From Vitis vinifera (lineage: Eukaryota; Streptophyta; Magnoliopsida; Vitales; Vitaceae): a DNA stretch of 64,000 nucleotides. The translations under genes and the position numbers were made by a program. The notes under the pieces were generated by a model, which saw only the letters and a program-made list of their open reading frames with translations, ran no database searches and was not told where the DNA came from. Location of the stretch: assembly GCF_030704535.1 (NCBI RefSeq), contig NC_081815.1, positions 3,606,501 to 3,670,500 on the forward strand, in the 5' to 3' direction. Shown one piece after another: positions 50,060 through 61,583 of the stretch (position 1 is the first letter of the stretch; each line of letters starts with the position of its first letter).

Positions 50060-53000
50060 CGTTGGTGCCCCACCATCTGATAAGCAGAGTAAACAAACTC
50101 ATAACACATCTGCATCTACCCCTGCTCCAGTGACTCGCCAAAATACCCAAACCACCGAGCAAACCCAGTATCTACTCATTGGTACACAATCTGTTCTTCC
50201 ACCATTACCAAATCTTCCCTCCTTGCATCAATCTCTTACTGTGAAGCTTGATGAGAACAACTATCTCATTTGGAAAAATCAACTACTCAAAGTCATTATT
50301 GCAAATGGATTGGAAGATTTCATCGATGGGTCTCATCTTTGTCCAACCAGATTTCTTGATTCTCAAATGCAAATCGTTAATCTAGACTTCAGTGCTTGGC
50401 ATCGCTTTAATTGACTCATTATGAGCTGGATTTATGTCTCTCTGACTGAAGAGATGCTATCTCAAATTGTTGTGCTATCCAACTGCTCTGGAGATTTGGA
50501 ATGCTCTCAACCAGATCTACTCTGCTATGTCCAGGGCTCGTCTGACTGAGATTCGTGTTAAGATACAAAATTTGAGGAAAGGGGGAATTGTAGGGATCCC
50601 TCCCTGGATGATACGTGGCACACATTTCTATCCGGATTAGCTCCATCCGGATTTCCCCAAGAGGACACGTGGTGCGCTTCCCCTATCCGGACTCCCTCAA
50701 GGAGAGGCACACGACACTCGCAAACATCACATTCGGACGACCGACATATCCTATCCGGATATGTTTGTCCGGATCGTTTACTAAAGTAAGCAAGTCTTAC
50801 TACGTCATTCCGACAGCCTGCCATGACCCACGTTTCGCCACCTGCAGAGCGAAAGGACAGGAATGATGGCAAGTCACCTCCCACGATCTCTGTCAGCCGC
50901 CCTAAGGGTGATAATGGCCCTACCACCACCTAGAGGTATCATGACGAGCCAAAAAATCTCCCCACCAATAAAGAGGGAGGCAGAGCTTCTGTCACTATAT
51001 ATATGAACCTTCACACAAAGAGGAAGGTAAGCTTGCTATACCTAGTAAAAGGTCAACTGCTTAATCTCTCTAACCATGGTTGACAAAACCATCGGAGGGT
51101 GTGTCCAGACACCCTGTCCAGGTACCTTTTGCAGGGACGACTGAATCAGAACTCTATTTTGGTTGAAAGCGTGCGTCCATTTAGCAACTACGTGGATCAC
51201 AGGGACGTGAGGCCTCAACATGAATGACTGTTATGGAATATATTAAAAAATCGGAGCATCTCTGCAAGACCCTAGACACCTCCCTTTCATCTTATTTTGC
51301 ACCTACCACTCAATCCACCCCAAACAAGTCCAAACCTCAATGCCAAATCTGTGGAAAACTTGGCCATAAAGCCAACATTTGTTATCATAGGACAAATCTC
51401 AATTACCAACCAACCCAGCATCCTCCTAAGTACTTCATTTTTTTTTTTCCTCCAAAAATTGAGACCACTAATCCTCCAATGCTCAACATGATGTCTAGCA
51501 ACATTGCAATTGCAAACTTTGTGGCTGATAATATCTGGTACTTAGACTTGAGAGCTACTCATCATTTCATACCAGATTACTCCAAGTTGACCTCAGCAAC
51601 ACCATTCACAAGGTCTGATCAAGTGTCAGTTGGGGATGGTAAGAAAATTTCATTAATACATAAGCTTCTTATTATTCATTGATGATCATACCAGGTTTCC
51701 TTGGCTTTACTTGCTTAACACCAAAGATGAGGCTTCTTCCATGTTTCTTAAATTCCAAGCTATGGTTCAAACTTAATTCAATGCTGCAATTCAATCTGTT
51801 CAATTTGATTGGGGTAATGAATACAGGTCTCTCTCCAAATTGCTTGAGTCTCAGGGTATCTTCCATAGAATTTCATGTCCATGTACCCCACAACAAAATG
51901 GTAGGGTAGAAAGAAAAAATCGCCATGTGGTTGAAATGAGATTGTCTCTCCTAGCTCATGTTCATATGTCTCTTAGTTACTGGCCCTTTGCTTTCCAAAC
52001 TGCTTCTTACATCATCAATAGGTTGCCGACTCCAATTCTAGCTCATAAATCTCCTTACCATCTTCTCTATCACATACCACCATCTTACTCACATCTCAAA
52101 AAAATTTGGCTGCTTTTGTTTTCCTTTTTTACTACCTTTCAATGATAACAAGTTGCAATTTTGGTATTGTAAATGTGTCTTCATCGGTTATAGGTCACAA
52201 CATAAAGGTTATTTATGTCTTGATCACCTCAGGCAGAATTTATATTTCTAGGCATGTTGTGTTCAATGAACTTTCTTTTCCCTTCTCTAATATTCAATCA
52301 CCTTCTCCTTGTACAGCTTGTCCATATTTTCCTTTCACTATTCCCATTTTTCCTTCCTCTACTACTCATATTTCCCCTTCCATCTCAAACTTTACACCTA
52401 CTCCCTTATCCTCTTCTTCTTCCTTACCTTCCTCATTTTTCATCTCTCCGTCTGCACCACCTTCTGATTCACCCACTACAGCCACCTCTCTTCCTCCATC
52501 ACCACAACCTTCTACTTTTTCCACCATCTTGGTAGAGGACTTGCATATCTCTCCAGAGTAAACCAGACCACCAACTCACAATGATCACCCCATGGTGACA
52601 AGGTCAAAGTCTGGAATTTACAAGCCTAAGCTACTTTTGAGCACTCTTGCAGGACTTCAGGTTGAACCATCTACTTACAGCTAGGCCGTCAAACATGCTC
52701 AGTGACAACATGCTAAGCAAGCTGTTGGTAAAGTCATTAGCTGTAAGTCTTGATTAAGAACAAGACTTGGCACTTGGTTCCTTCTCCTGCTTATGGTAAA
52801 GTCATTAGCTGTAAGTGGGTATAAGAGCTTAAACTGAAAGCTGATGGTAGTATTGATCGATAGAAAGCTCGTTTGGTAGCTAAAGGCTATCACCAACCAG
52901 ATGGCTTGGATTTTTTTGAAACATTCAGCCCGGTAGTCAAGCCTGTTACAATTCGTGTGGTTCTCACCTTTACCATCTCTCAAAATTGGCCTATTTGACA

Positions 53001-53784
53001 GTTACATGTCTAAAATGTGTTTTTGCATGACGACCTTATTGAAGAAATTTTTATGATGCAACCACCAGGTTTTGTTCACCCTGAATTCCCCAATCATGTG
53101 TGTAAATTGGAGAAAGCACTCTACGGTCTCAAACAATCTCCATGTGCTTGGTTCACCACCAAACTAAGCCATGCTCTTTCTCAGTGGGGCTTCACTAGTT
53201 CTCTTGCAGATTCTTCCATGTTCATCTACAAGTCAAATTCTATTTTTCTTGTCATACTCATCTATGTTGATGACATCATTACGGTCACTCATTCTGAGTC
53301 TATTTCCCAGCTCGTCCTTTCACTTGGTCATCATTTTGCCATTAAAGATCTGAGACTTCTTCACTATTTCTTAGTCATAAAGGTGCATCGTTCTACTTCT
53401 GGTCTACATCTCAGTCAGCATAAGTACATCACAGATCTTCTTGCTTGCACCTCCATGACTGATTCTAAGTCGGTTCATTCCCCTATGGCTTCTGGTTATG
53501 CTCTATCCATTCATGATGGGACTCCTCTTGAAGATGGCACTACATACAGAAGTGTAGTTGGGGCACTTCAGTATTGCACATTAACAAGGCCTAATATTTC
53601 CTTTGTTGTAAATAAAGTTTGCCAATTTATGCATTCTCCTTCTAATGTTCATTGGCAGGTTATAAAACGCACTTTACACTATCTGAAAGGGACTTCTCAT
53701 TATGGCCTTTCAATCCAAGCCACTCCAGATTACAATTTAACATGTTTCTCATATATTCCTTCGCATTTATTTCATTGTAATTGA
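50060..53784 (+). pseudogene. Ty1/copia element 2 gag-pol remnant, no LTRs, interrupted by a solo LTR
   Basis: The gag starts near 50060 (KLDENNYLIWKNQLL near 50250) and runs to 50588, is interrupted by a solo LTR, and resumes at 51226. A CCHC knuckle CQICGKLGHKANIC is at about 51340-51380. Protease WYLDLRATHH at about 51537 has Asp-Leu-Arg where the catalytic DSG belongs. An internal deletion near 51670 jumps into integrase ([10 protein letters not shown], then CPCTPQQNGRVERKNRHVVE near 51870). A Ser/Pro-rich linker follows, then reverse transcriptase to 53784 with YGLKQSPCAWF and IYVDDIITV. RNase H and both LTRs are missing. Numerous stops and frame changes show it is an old fragment. Confidence 0.85.
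50589..51220 (+). mobile_element. solo LTR inserted in copia 2 gag
   Basis: The 632-bp segment begins TGTAGGGATCCC and ends GGCCTCAACA. It is flanked by GGAAT (50584-50588) and TGAAT (51221-51225), a 5-bp target duplication with one change. Removing it with one duplicate restores the open gag sequence LRKGGMTVMEYIKK. It has a TATA-like CTATATATATGAA near 50995 and AATAAAG near 50969. Only one LTR and no internal region remain, so it formed by LTR-LTR recombination. Its family is not assigned; GC-rich LTRs of this kind are common in plant gypsy elements. Confidence 0.85.
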
Positions 53785-54640
53785 GACAAGAAATATACCA
53801 GAATTATTTTCTTCCTCCTCTATTTTCTTTTATGGCTTTCTTCTTTTTCTTCTCCTCCAACTTAAAGTTTTTCTCTATCTAGTCGTAGCCTCAAAATTAT
53901 GTAATAGTGTACTACAAAAAAAAAAAAGTCTTTTTTAAGCAGGTTTATTTTTGGCTTTTAAAATACATGTTTTGTAGGAAAAAATAATTCTAAAAATATG
54001 CACTCAAATAATAACAATGATTAAAAGTTCAAAATTACCCTTTAAATTTCATTAGAGGATGAACCACTGATTGTTTGATCTTATCCCACAATATCATCAA
54101 AGAAATCAAACAAAATCATCTTGAGATGATATGATAGGTCTCAAAACGAAACACTCTAGATCAAGACCTAAGAACACTTCACTAATCCCTTTATAAACAA
54201 AATAGTTTCACAGGAATTATCTTGATTGTCGAATATCATTGAGAAATAGTTATTTAACGATTTCTTACAATTCTTCCTAATATGGAATCCGTGAAAATTC
54301 AAGTTTGTAATTGAAATGAGTTTTGTACACACCGTAGTCTTCTTTCAATCATTTTCAATTGTAATATAAGCAACAATGATAGAAAACAGTCCACTTTATC
54401 TCCTTTTTGAATATGACCCTATTGACTTAAGATATCCCCCATATCCTTTAAAGCCAAGTGGAACTCTCGTCTTGAATTGGCACCAGGGTTGACATATGAC
54501 CCTATTGACTCAAATATTCCCCCTATTCTCATTTTGAATTGCCATGAGGGTTTGCTCACCATGCTTTCCTTTCTTTCCTGCAACCCAACTAATTCATATT
54601 TTTTTTAAAATCTTAATATAACAAGTCAAGATACCTCCAT
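53785..54640. other. non-coding region between transposon remnants
   Basis: AT-rich with no gene or clear repeat. A short internal duplication (ATGACCCTATTGACT) occurs at about 54413 and 54497. Confidence 0.4.
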
Positions 54641-55388
54641 CATGTTTTGTAATTTTTACACATGACACGTGACAAACCAATATGACACATTATTTTTCGT
54701 TTTTATCCCTCTTCTTCCATTTTACCTAGAATGTGATGTCACTTTTGATTTTTTTTTTATATTTTAAATATGCTATTTACATATTTTTTTGATGAAATCT
54801 TTATAATTATTTTTTCATATTTATTAATTATTTATGGATACTTTAAAATAAGATAATAATATATAATAAATTAATATAAAAATAAATACATAATGAACAC
54901 ATTCAAAATTTTAGGACATAAGATTTTATATATTCATGTTAAATAAAATATTTATTTATTTGTATCATATATAAACGAAATTAAAATATTTTTATCATAT
55001 TATTTTATTATTTATATTATTTTAAAATTTTCTTGTGATAATCAAAATCAATGAACATGGTTTTAACTTTTTACTGATGCTAATTTCATTGTAATTGGTT
55101 AAAATATTTAATTTTTTATTTATATAAAACAAAAATATGACTATGGTTCTAACTTTTTGTTTGGTTAAAATTATGAATTTTTTATTTATATAAAATAAAA
55201 AATAAAATATATTTTTAGTAAAAATTGTATTTACTATTTTATATGAATTTTCTCTTAATTTTATTAGGAATTATTATTATTATTATTTTGCATAAAAAAT
55301 GTACACCTTTCAAGTCCCCTAAGAAAAAACACCCACAAGGGCACCAAGAAAAAATAGAACACCCTCAAGAAATATAAAATATTAAATA

Positions 55389-55561
55389 TGCTATAAAATA
55401 TGAGATGTTGTACTACTATGGTAATTTGTGGATGATCATCCATAAATATTTTGTGTAACTCCCTATAAAAGGGAGAGACCCTAATGAAATTCAAGAGAGT
55501 TTTCTCATGCATTCTATTATCTCTTTCTTGTTTTTTTCTTTTCTTACTTTGTTTTACAACA
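55389..55561 (+). repeat. 5' LTR of copia element 3
   Basis: Begins TGCTATAAAATATGAGATG and ends TTTTACAACA. It contains CCTATAAAAGGGAGAG, a clear TATA box (near 55463). It matches 60357-60522 with about 10 percent differences by eye. Confidence 0.92.
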
Positions 55562-55574
55562 CGTTATCAACACG
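55562..55574 (+). other. primer binding site of copia element 3
   Basis: CGTTATCAACACG directly follows the 5' LTR, where a tRNA primer anneals. It differs from the tRNA-Met type used by copia element 1, so a different tRNA or an internal tRNA half-molecule is likely. Confidence 0.6.
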
Positions 55575-55779
55575 AATAATCTCTACAAAAGAAATATAAA
55601 GATTTTTCTCTATTCAAAGAAATAAGAAAGACATTCTTTCGTTTAGAGAAATAGAAAGATCTTCTCTCTTCTTTCTCACAAAAAGGTATGTGATAAACTT
55701 ATATTGTGATTTTTTACTTTATCACCCTTTGACTCTCTATTTTCATTTATTTTATTTGAATACATAAATTTGTACAATC

Positions 55780-56442
55780 CGTATAACCAGAAGTTATGAG
55801 ATAAATTATAAATTGTAGGGTAAATTTATAACCAGAAGTTATGAAAAATATGTGCAATCCCTATAACCAAAAGTTATGAAAAAAATTATAAAATTACAAA
55901 TACATGACCAGAAGTTATGTATATGATCCCTAATAAAGTAAATAAATAAATAAACGTCCATAGCCTGAAGCTATGTACAAATCTACATAATGAAATTTCA
56001 TAGCCCAAAGCTATGCACAAATCTGCCCAATGAATAGTTCATAGCTTGAAACTATATACAAATTTATATATATATATATATATATAACAGTTCATAACTT
56101 GAAGTTATGTACAAATTTAAATATTTTCTTGTTTTGACAAAATAATCATGACCTAAAGCTATGAAATATATTAATTTTTAATTTCTTTTAATTATATTGT
56201 GTAATTCGAAGTTATACATAAATAGTTCATAGCTTGAAACTATGTACAAAATTGCATATTTTCTTGTTTTTGACAAAATGATCATAATTTAAAGTTATGA
56301 AAAATATTGGCTTTTAATTTTTTATTTTGTACTCACTTATTTTTCACAACAGAAATTATGAAAAATAATTTTTATTAACAATAGTTTCATAGTTAGAAAC
56401 TATGCATACAATTTCTAATTCTCTTGTATAACCAGAAGTTAT
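55780..56442 (+). repeat. array of about 15 hairpin-forming repeats in the copia 3 leader
   Basis: The motif CATAGCNTGAAGCTATG / ATAACCAGAAGTTAT recurs every 35-60 bp. Each copy is self-complementary (for example CATAGC...GCTATG, ATAAC...GTTAT) around a 4-5 nt loop. Several copies keep pairing through compensating changes (AGC/GCT versus AAC/GTT). AT-rich spacers, including an (AT)n run at 56065-56087, separate them. The array ends where gag remnants start. Confidence 0.85.
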
Positions 56443-59400
56443 TCAAAACAAAATTGTCAATGAATCTTGGAGTTATGATCAAAGAAGCAAATCAAGCATT
56501 CTTGCAGGATCGCGTAAAAATACCGATTTTCCTTCGTCATCATCTCCATGAAGGTTTAACAAAAAATGAGTTTTTGATGAGAAATCATCAGTCTCGTCCA
56601 ACTAGATCTAAATCATTCCTTGAAGTGAATGCAATATTGTCCCAAACTCGTGGACGATGACGATGACGTGGTCATGGAAGAAATCCCCGATACCATGGTT
56701 CTTATAGTAATAATTTACCAAATTTTCAGAAAATAAAAGCCTCATTGCACCACCAGAAGTAGAATAATACTGAGGTAAAACAACAAAATGGGAAGTGTTT
56801 ACAAGATAAACCTCATAAGAACCATGAGAATAAGTGTCATAGATGTGGCATGAAAGGACATTGGTCACGTACTTATTGTACTTCAAAACATTTTGTTGAC
56901 CTTTATCAAACCTCAATAAAAGCAAAAGGAAAGGAAGTTGAAATGAACTTCATTGATAGTGATGGCTCAATGGATCTAACCCATTTAGATGTTTCAGATT
57001 TCTTTGAGAATCCTAATGGGAAAATTGATCATCTAATTGGTGAAGAAATTGTTTGTTATGATTAAACATTATGTTTTTATAAAGTTATTTGCAAATAGGT
57101 TTATTTTGTTATCATCTTTGAACACATTGTTTATTGCTCATATTTTATAGTTTATTTCACATTTTATTATTTATCATTTAAATTATTTTCTTTTTTTATA
57201 CTTGAAGATACATGGATCTCTCTTATACCTTGATCCATCACTACAATTAGTTTGATTATTGAAGTACTTTCTAGTTATTTCATGTATAAATTGCTCCACA
57301 CTTACAAAATCAAATGTGTGATATACTTACGAAATATATAATTTTAAATTATATTTTCATATTTGTTTTATTGTGTTATAGATGCTCTCACTGCTTTTAC
57401 ACAAGTTATTAAGTTATGTCATCATCAATGATTAATATTTTTCCATTGATTTTAACTATTTCTCTATGATAATATTTCTTCAACGCTATAAAAACGAGGT
57501 TTTTATGACAATGTTTTATGACTTGTTACTTTGATGAAAATCTTGTCTCATTAATTCTACAACATTGATGATAGACAATGTTAATACTATATCAGGTGAT
57601 AGAAACCTGATTAAAGGTTCCAGAAGAGTTTATACCATTTCACTAGTAGCATTTGATTCCATGTGAATGACACTTTATACGATGCTAGATCCAGAAGAAT
57701 CTTGTAATGCCAACTTGGTCCTCTGGGATAAAAGGTCGTATGCATGTATATTATAAAACTAGAAGTTTTTATTTAGTGACTAGTCTACATACACACTTAA
57801 AAGGTATAATGACATGTTGTGCAAATTATCATTTTAATGAGCCAAATTTCTCGCCGCTAGGGGGAGAAGAGCCAGTTTCAGAAGAACATCGTGAAATTAT
57901 TTGGAATGCATTAACTTTGACTCATCTTAATCCTCGTACAAATCAATATGAACTAGAAGTTCAAAGGATCCTTCATTTGCAAAATCTTGCAAATCAATTA
58001 CCAGATGCATTCATTAATACAAAGAAAATGACAAAGTTATATATCCCGACTACAAATACTCCAACACGGATTGATGTCCATGTAGGACAGTTAACAAATG
58101 AATCTAAGATACGCCTGAAACGTGGTAAACCTGTCGGCTCAAATGATGTAACCCCCCGGAAGAGGAGAACCCAAGAAAAACTTGGCACTCTAGAAGAGAC
58201 CATCAAAATGACTTATCAATTTAAAATTGATAAATCTATAGCCCTAGAAGAGGCACAAATAATGTTGAAAGCCCCTAAAGAGGCACATATTGAACAAGAA
58301 GCCCTTGAAGAGGCACATATTGAACGAGAAGTCCCCTAAGAGGCACAAGTACCAAAAAATTGTAAGATCTCAATAAGTTATGTGCACACGAGAGAAAAAT
58401 GGGATAGAAATAATATTGTTATTAACAATATTTTCGCTTTCCAAGTGGCCTCCGATATCATAAGAAATGATGAAGATGCCGAACCACGAAATGTGGAAGG
58501 ATGCCAACATAGAAATGATTGGCCAAAATGGAAAGAAGCTATACATGCAGAGTTAAACTCATTAACAAAATGAGAAGTTTTTGGACCTGTAGTCCAAACA
58601 TCTGAAGATGTAAAGCCTATTGGGTACAAATGAGTATTTGTACGAAAACACAATAAGAATAATGAGATTATAAGATATAAAGTGCGATTAGTAGCACAAA
58701 GTTTCTCGCAAAGACCTGGTATTGACTACGAGGAAATATTCTCTCCTGTTATGGACACAATCACACTTTGTTTTTTAATTAGTTTGGCAATCCCAGAAAG
58801 ACTAGATATGTGTCTCATGGATGTTACTACAATATATTTATATGGATCCATGGATAATGATATATACATGAAAGTCCTTGAAGAATTTAAATTGTCTGAA
58901 GCAACTTTTACAAAGCTTCGTAGCATGTACTCAATCAAGTTACAACAATCCTTGTATGGATTAAAGCAATTTGGACGCATGTGGTACAATTGCTTTAGCA
59001 AATACTTGCTAAAAGAAGGGTATATGAATAACCCTATATGCTCATGCATCTTCATTAAGAAATCAAAAACTGGATTTGCAATTATTGCAGTGAATGTTGA
59101 TGACTTAAATCTTGTTGGAACTCCTGAAGAGCTCACAAGAATAACAAATTACTTGAAAAAGAAATTTTGAGATGAAAGATTTTGGAAAAATAAAATTTTG
59201 TTTCGACTTGCAGATAAAACATTTCTAAATGGAGTTTTAGTACATTAATCAACATATATTAAGAAAGTTTTGAAACATTTTTATATGGATAAAACGCATC
59301 CTTTAAGTTCTCCAATGGTTGTTAGATCACTTGATGTGAAAAAATGACTCATTTCGTCATTGCGAAAAAAATGAAGAATTACTTGGTTCTGAAGTACCAT

Positions 59401-60123
59401 ATCTTAGTGCTATTGGTGCACTTATGTATCTTGCCAATTGTACACGTCTAGACATTGCTTTTTTTTTTTTTGTCAATTTATTAGCAAGATATAATTCCGC
59501 CCCAACTCGAAGACATTGGAATTATATCAAACATATATTGTGTTATCTTCGCGGAACTACTAATATGAGTTTATTTTACTCAAGGGAATCAAAGCAACAA
59601 TTGCTTGGATTTGCAGATGCAAGATATTTTTCAGATCTACATAAAGGTAGGTCACAAATAAGATAAGTGTTTAATTGCAATGGTACTGCTATTTCATGGA
59701 GATCTATCCAACAAATAATGGTGGCCACATCATCAAATCATTCAGAAATACTAGCAATTCATGAAGCAAGTAGTGAATGTGTATGACTAAGGTCAATGAT
59801 CCAACATATTCAAGAAACATGTGGACTACCTTCCATCAAAGGCAATGCAACCAAGTTACATGAAGATAATTCTACTTGTATTGCACAAATTAAAGGGGGA
59901 TTAATAAATAAAAGGTGATAGAACTAAACATATCTCCTTAAATTCTTCTATACTCATGAGCTTCGAAAGAAATGTGAGATCGATGTTCAACATATTTGAT
60001 CATGCAATAATCTAGCAGATCTATTCACAAAGGCATTACTTTCGACCACATTATAAAAGTTAAGATATGACTTTGGAATACGAAGATTGAGAGATCTACC
60101 ATTTGAAATGTTGAAGAAATCAT
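56424..60123 (+). pseudogene. copia 3 gag-pol remnant
   Basis: A gag tail to 57064 has the CCHC knuckle CHRCGMKGHWSRTYC (about 56838-56880). From there to about 57700 there is no recognisable protease or integrase catalytic core. Bases 57707-58336 encode the linker with NQLPDAFINTKK, QLTNESKIRLKRGKP and repeated EEAHIE units. Reverse transcriptase runs about 58380-59170 with SLYGLKQFGRMWY and NVDDLNLVG, where Asn replaces the usual Tyr of YVDD. RNase H pieces run about 59200-60040 (TRRHWNYIKHILCYLRGT, LHEDNSTCIAQI, NLADLFTKAL). Many stops and frameshifts are present. Confidence 0.85.
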
Positions 60124-60356
60124 AATCATGTTTACATGAGGGGGATAATGATAATATGGATATACTGCACTTTTTTTTCCTTCGTCCAAATTGTCCCACT
60201 AGGATTTACTGGCAAGGTTTTTAACGAGATAGTTGTAGTAATCCAAAAGAATATTGTACTCTTTTTCTTTTACTAGGATTTTTCCCATATAGTTTTTCCT
60301 AATAAGGTTTTAATGAAGCATATTCTTATGATCATCCAAGGACGAGTGTTATAAAA

Positions 60357-60522
60357 TATGAGATTATGTACCACTATGGTAATTTATGGATGATCATCCA
60401 TAAATATCTTGTATAACTCCCTATAAAAGGGAGAGACCCCTAATGAGATTCAAGAGAGTTTTCTCGTGCATTCTATTGTTTCTTTCTTGTTTTTTTCTTT
60501 TCTCTCTTTGTTTTACAACAAA
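60357..60522 (+). repeat. 3' LTR of copia element 3
   Basis: Begins TGTTATAAAATATGAGATTA and ends TTTTACAACA. It keeps the CCTATAAAAGGGAGAG TATA box. AAATA follows immediately, completing the target duplication. Confidence 0.92.
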
Positions 60523-61142
60523 ATATAATTTTTATGAAAAATATATTTTATTTTTTATTTTATATAAATAAAAAATTCAAAATTTTAACCAAACAAAATG
60601 TTAGAATTATGGTCAAGTTTTTATTTTATATAAATAAAAAATTAAATATTTTAATCAAGTAAAAAGTAAGAATTACATTCAAGTTAGAATCATAAGTAAA
60701 AAGTTAAAACCATGATCATTAATTCTAATTTTCATATGAAAAATTGAAAAATATAAATAATAAAATAACATGAGAAATATATTTTTATTTAATTTATACA
60801 TAATAAAATTTATCAAATAAATAAATATTTTATTTAGCATAAATATATAAAATCTTATATCATAAAATTCTAATTGTATTTACTATGTATTTATTTTTAT
60901 ATTAATTATTTTATCATATATTATTATTTTATTTTATTTTTAAATATTAATAAATACAAAAAGATGAAATGGTTAAAAAAAATGAAATTCTAAATATTTT
61001 ATAAGAACATGTGTAGTTAACATATTTAAAAAAACAAAAAAAAAAGTAAAAAATGACGTCATATTCTAGGTAAAGGGTAGAAAGGGGAAAAATGAAAAAT
61101 AATAGGAAATATTGGTTCGCCACGTGTAAAAATTAAAAAATG

Positions 61143-61583
61143 AAAATTGAATTAATTGATTGCATGAGAGAATAATTAAAAGGTAATACTTTAATTATTA
61201 TTTTTATTGGAGTGCATGCTTTTGAAATTATTTTTCTCCACATGTATTTTGAAAATCAAAAATAAAATTTCTTGGAAAATCTATTGCTTTGGCCCTTGGG
61301 CAATGCGATATTACATGGTTTTTCCTTAAAAATTTATCCTGTAGGAAAAGTACAATGTTTTTGAAAAGGTGATGCCAGCGCAGCAAGTAAAACCTGGCCC
61401 GTTACATCATGTCCGTACCACCCCCTCTGAGTTTGAACTCGACGATTATAGCGCGCATTTGAATTTGAAATGCCTGCAACGGTCACATTTACTGGTCCAC
61501 TCCTTCTATTATACATCTCTTCTCTCTCTCTAACACAACACAACCCACACACATTCTCTCTCTAAGCCCTTGCTCTCCCTACA
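61143..61583 (+). promoter_or_regulatory. probable promoter and 5' UTR of the DUF936 gene
   Basis: Non-coding. The last 80 bp are CT- and CA-rich (CTCTTCTCTCTCTCTAACAC), typical of plant 5' UTRs. No TATA box was placed with confidence. The long-TIR element ends about 440 bp before the ATG, so it may lie within the promoter. Confidence 0.4.

Larger units (their letters stand above)
55389..60522 (+). mobile_element. Ty1/copia LTR retrotransposon 3, both LTRs and target duplication present
   Basis: LTRs 55389-55561 and 60357-60522 bound a plus-strand copia body. The flanks are a perfect 5-bp target duplication, AAATA at 55384-55388 and 60523-60527. The primer site CGTTATCAACACG follows the left LTR, and a GAGGGGGAT purine tract lies near 60138. 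The element is about 5.1 kb and lacks most of gag, the protease and nearly all integrase, so it must have been mobilised by relatives or decayed after insertion. LTRs are similar but not identical. Confidence 0.93.
54641..61142. mobile_element. long-terminal-inverted-repeat element, interrupted by copia element 3
   Basis: Bases 54641 to about 55250 and about 60528-61142 are inverted copies some 600 bp long. Examples: left ATTTTTACACATGACACGTG and right complement ATTTTTACACGTGGCG; both arms have TTTACCTAGAATNTGANGTCA and TTTTGTTTGGTTAAAATT. Without the copia insertion the element would be about 1.4 kb, almost all inverted repeat, with a unique centre of about 130 bp (55260-55388). It encodes no transposase. 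A foldback or Mutator-like non-autonomous element fits. No target duplication was identified at the outer ends. Confidence 0.75.

Noticed and set aside
52254..52561. Ser/Pro/Leu-rich open frames in two frames
   Set aside because: They lie in the low-complexity linker between integrase and reverse transcriptase of copia 2, not an independent gene.
55780..56442. CRISPR-like array
   Set aside because: Repeats are short, degenerate and palindromic with irregular AT-rich spacers, inside a plant retrotransposon leader with LTR and primer site.
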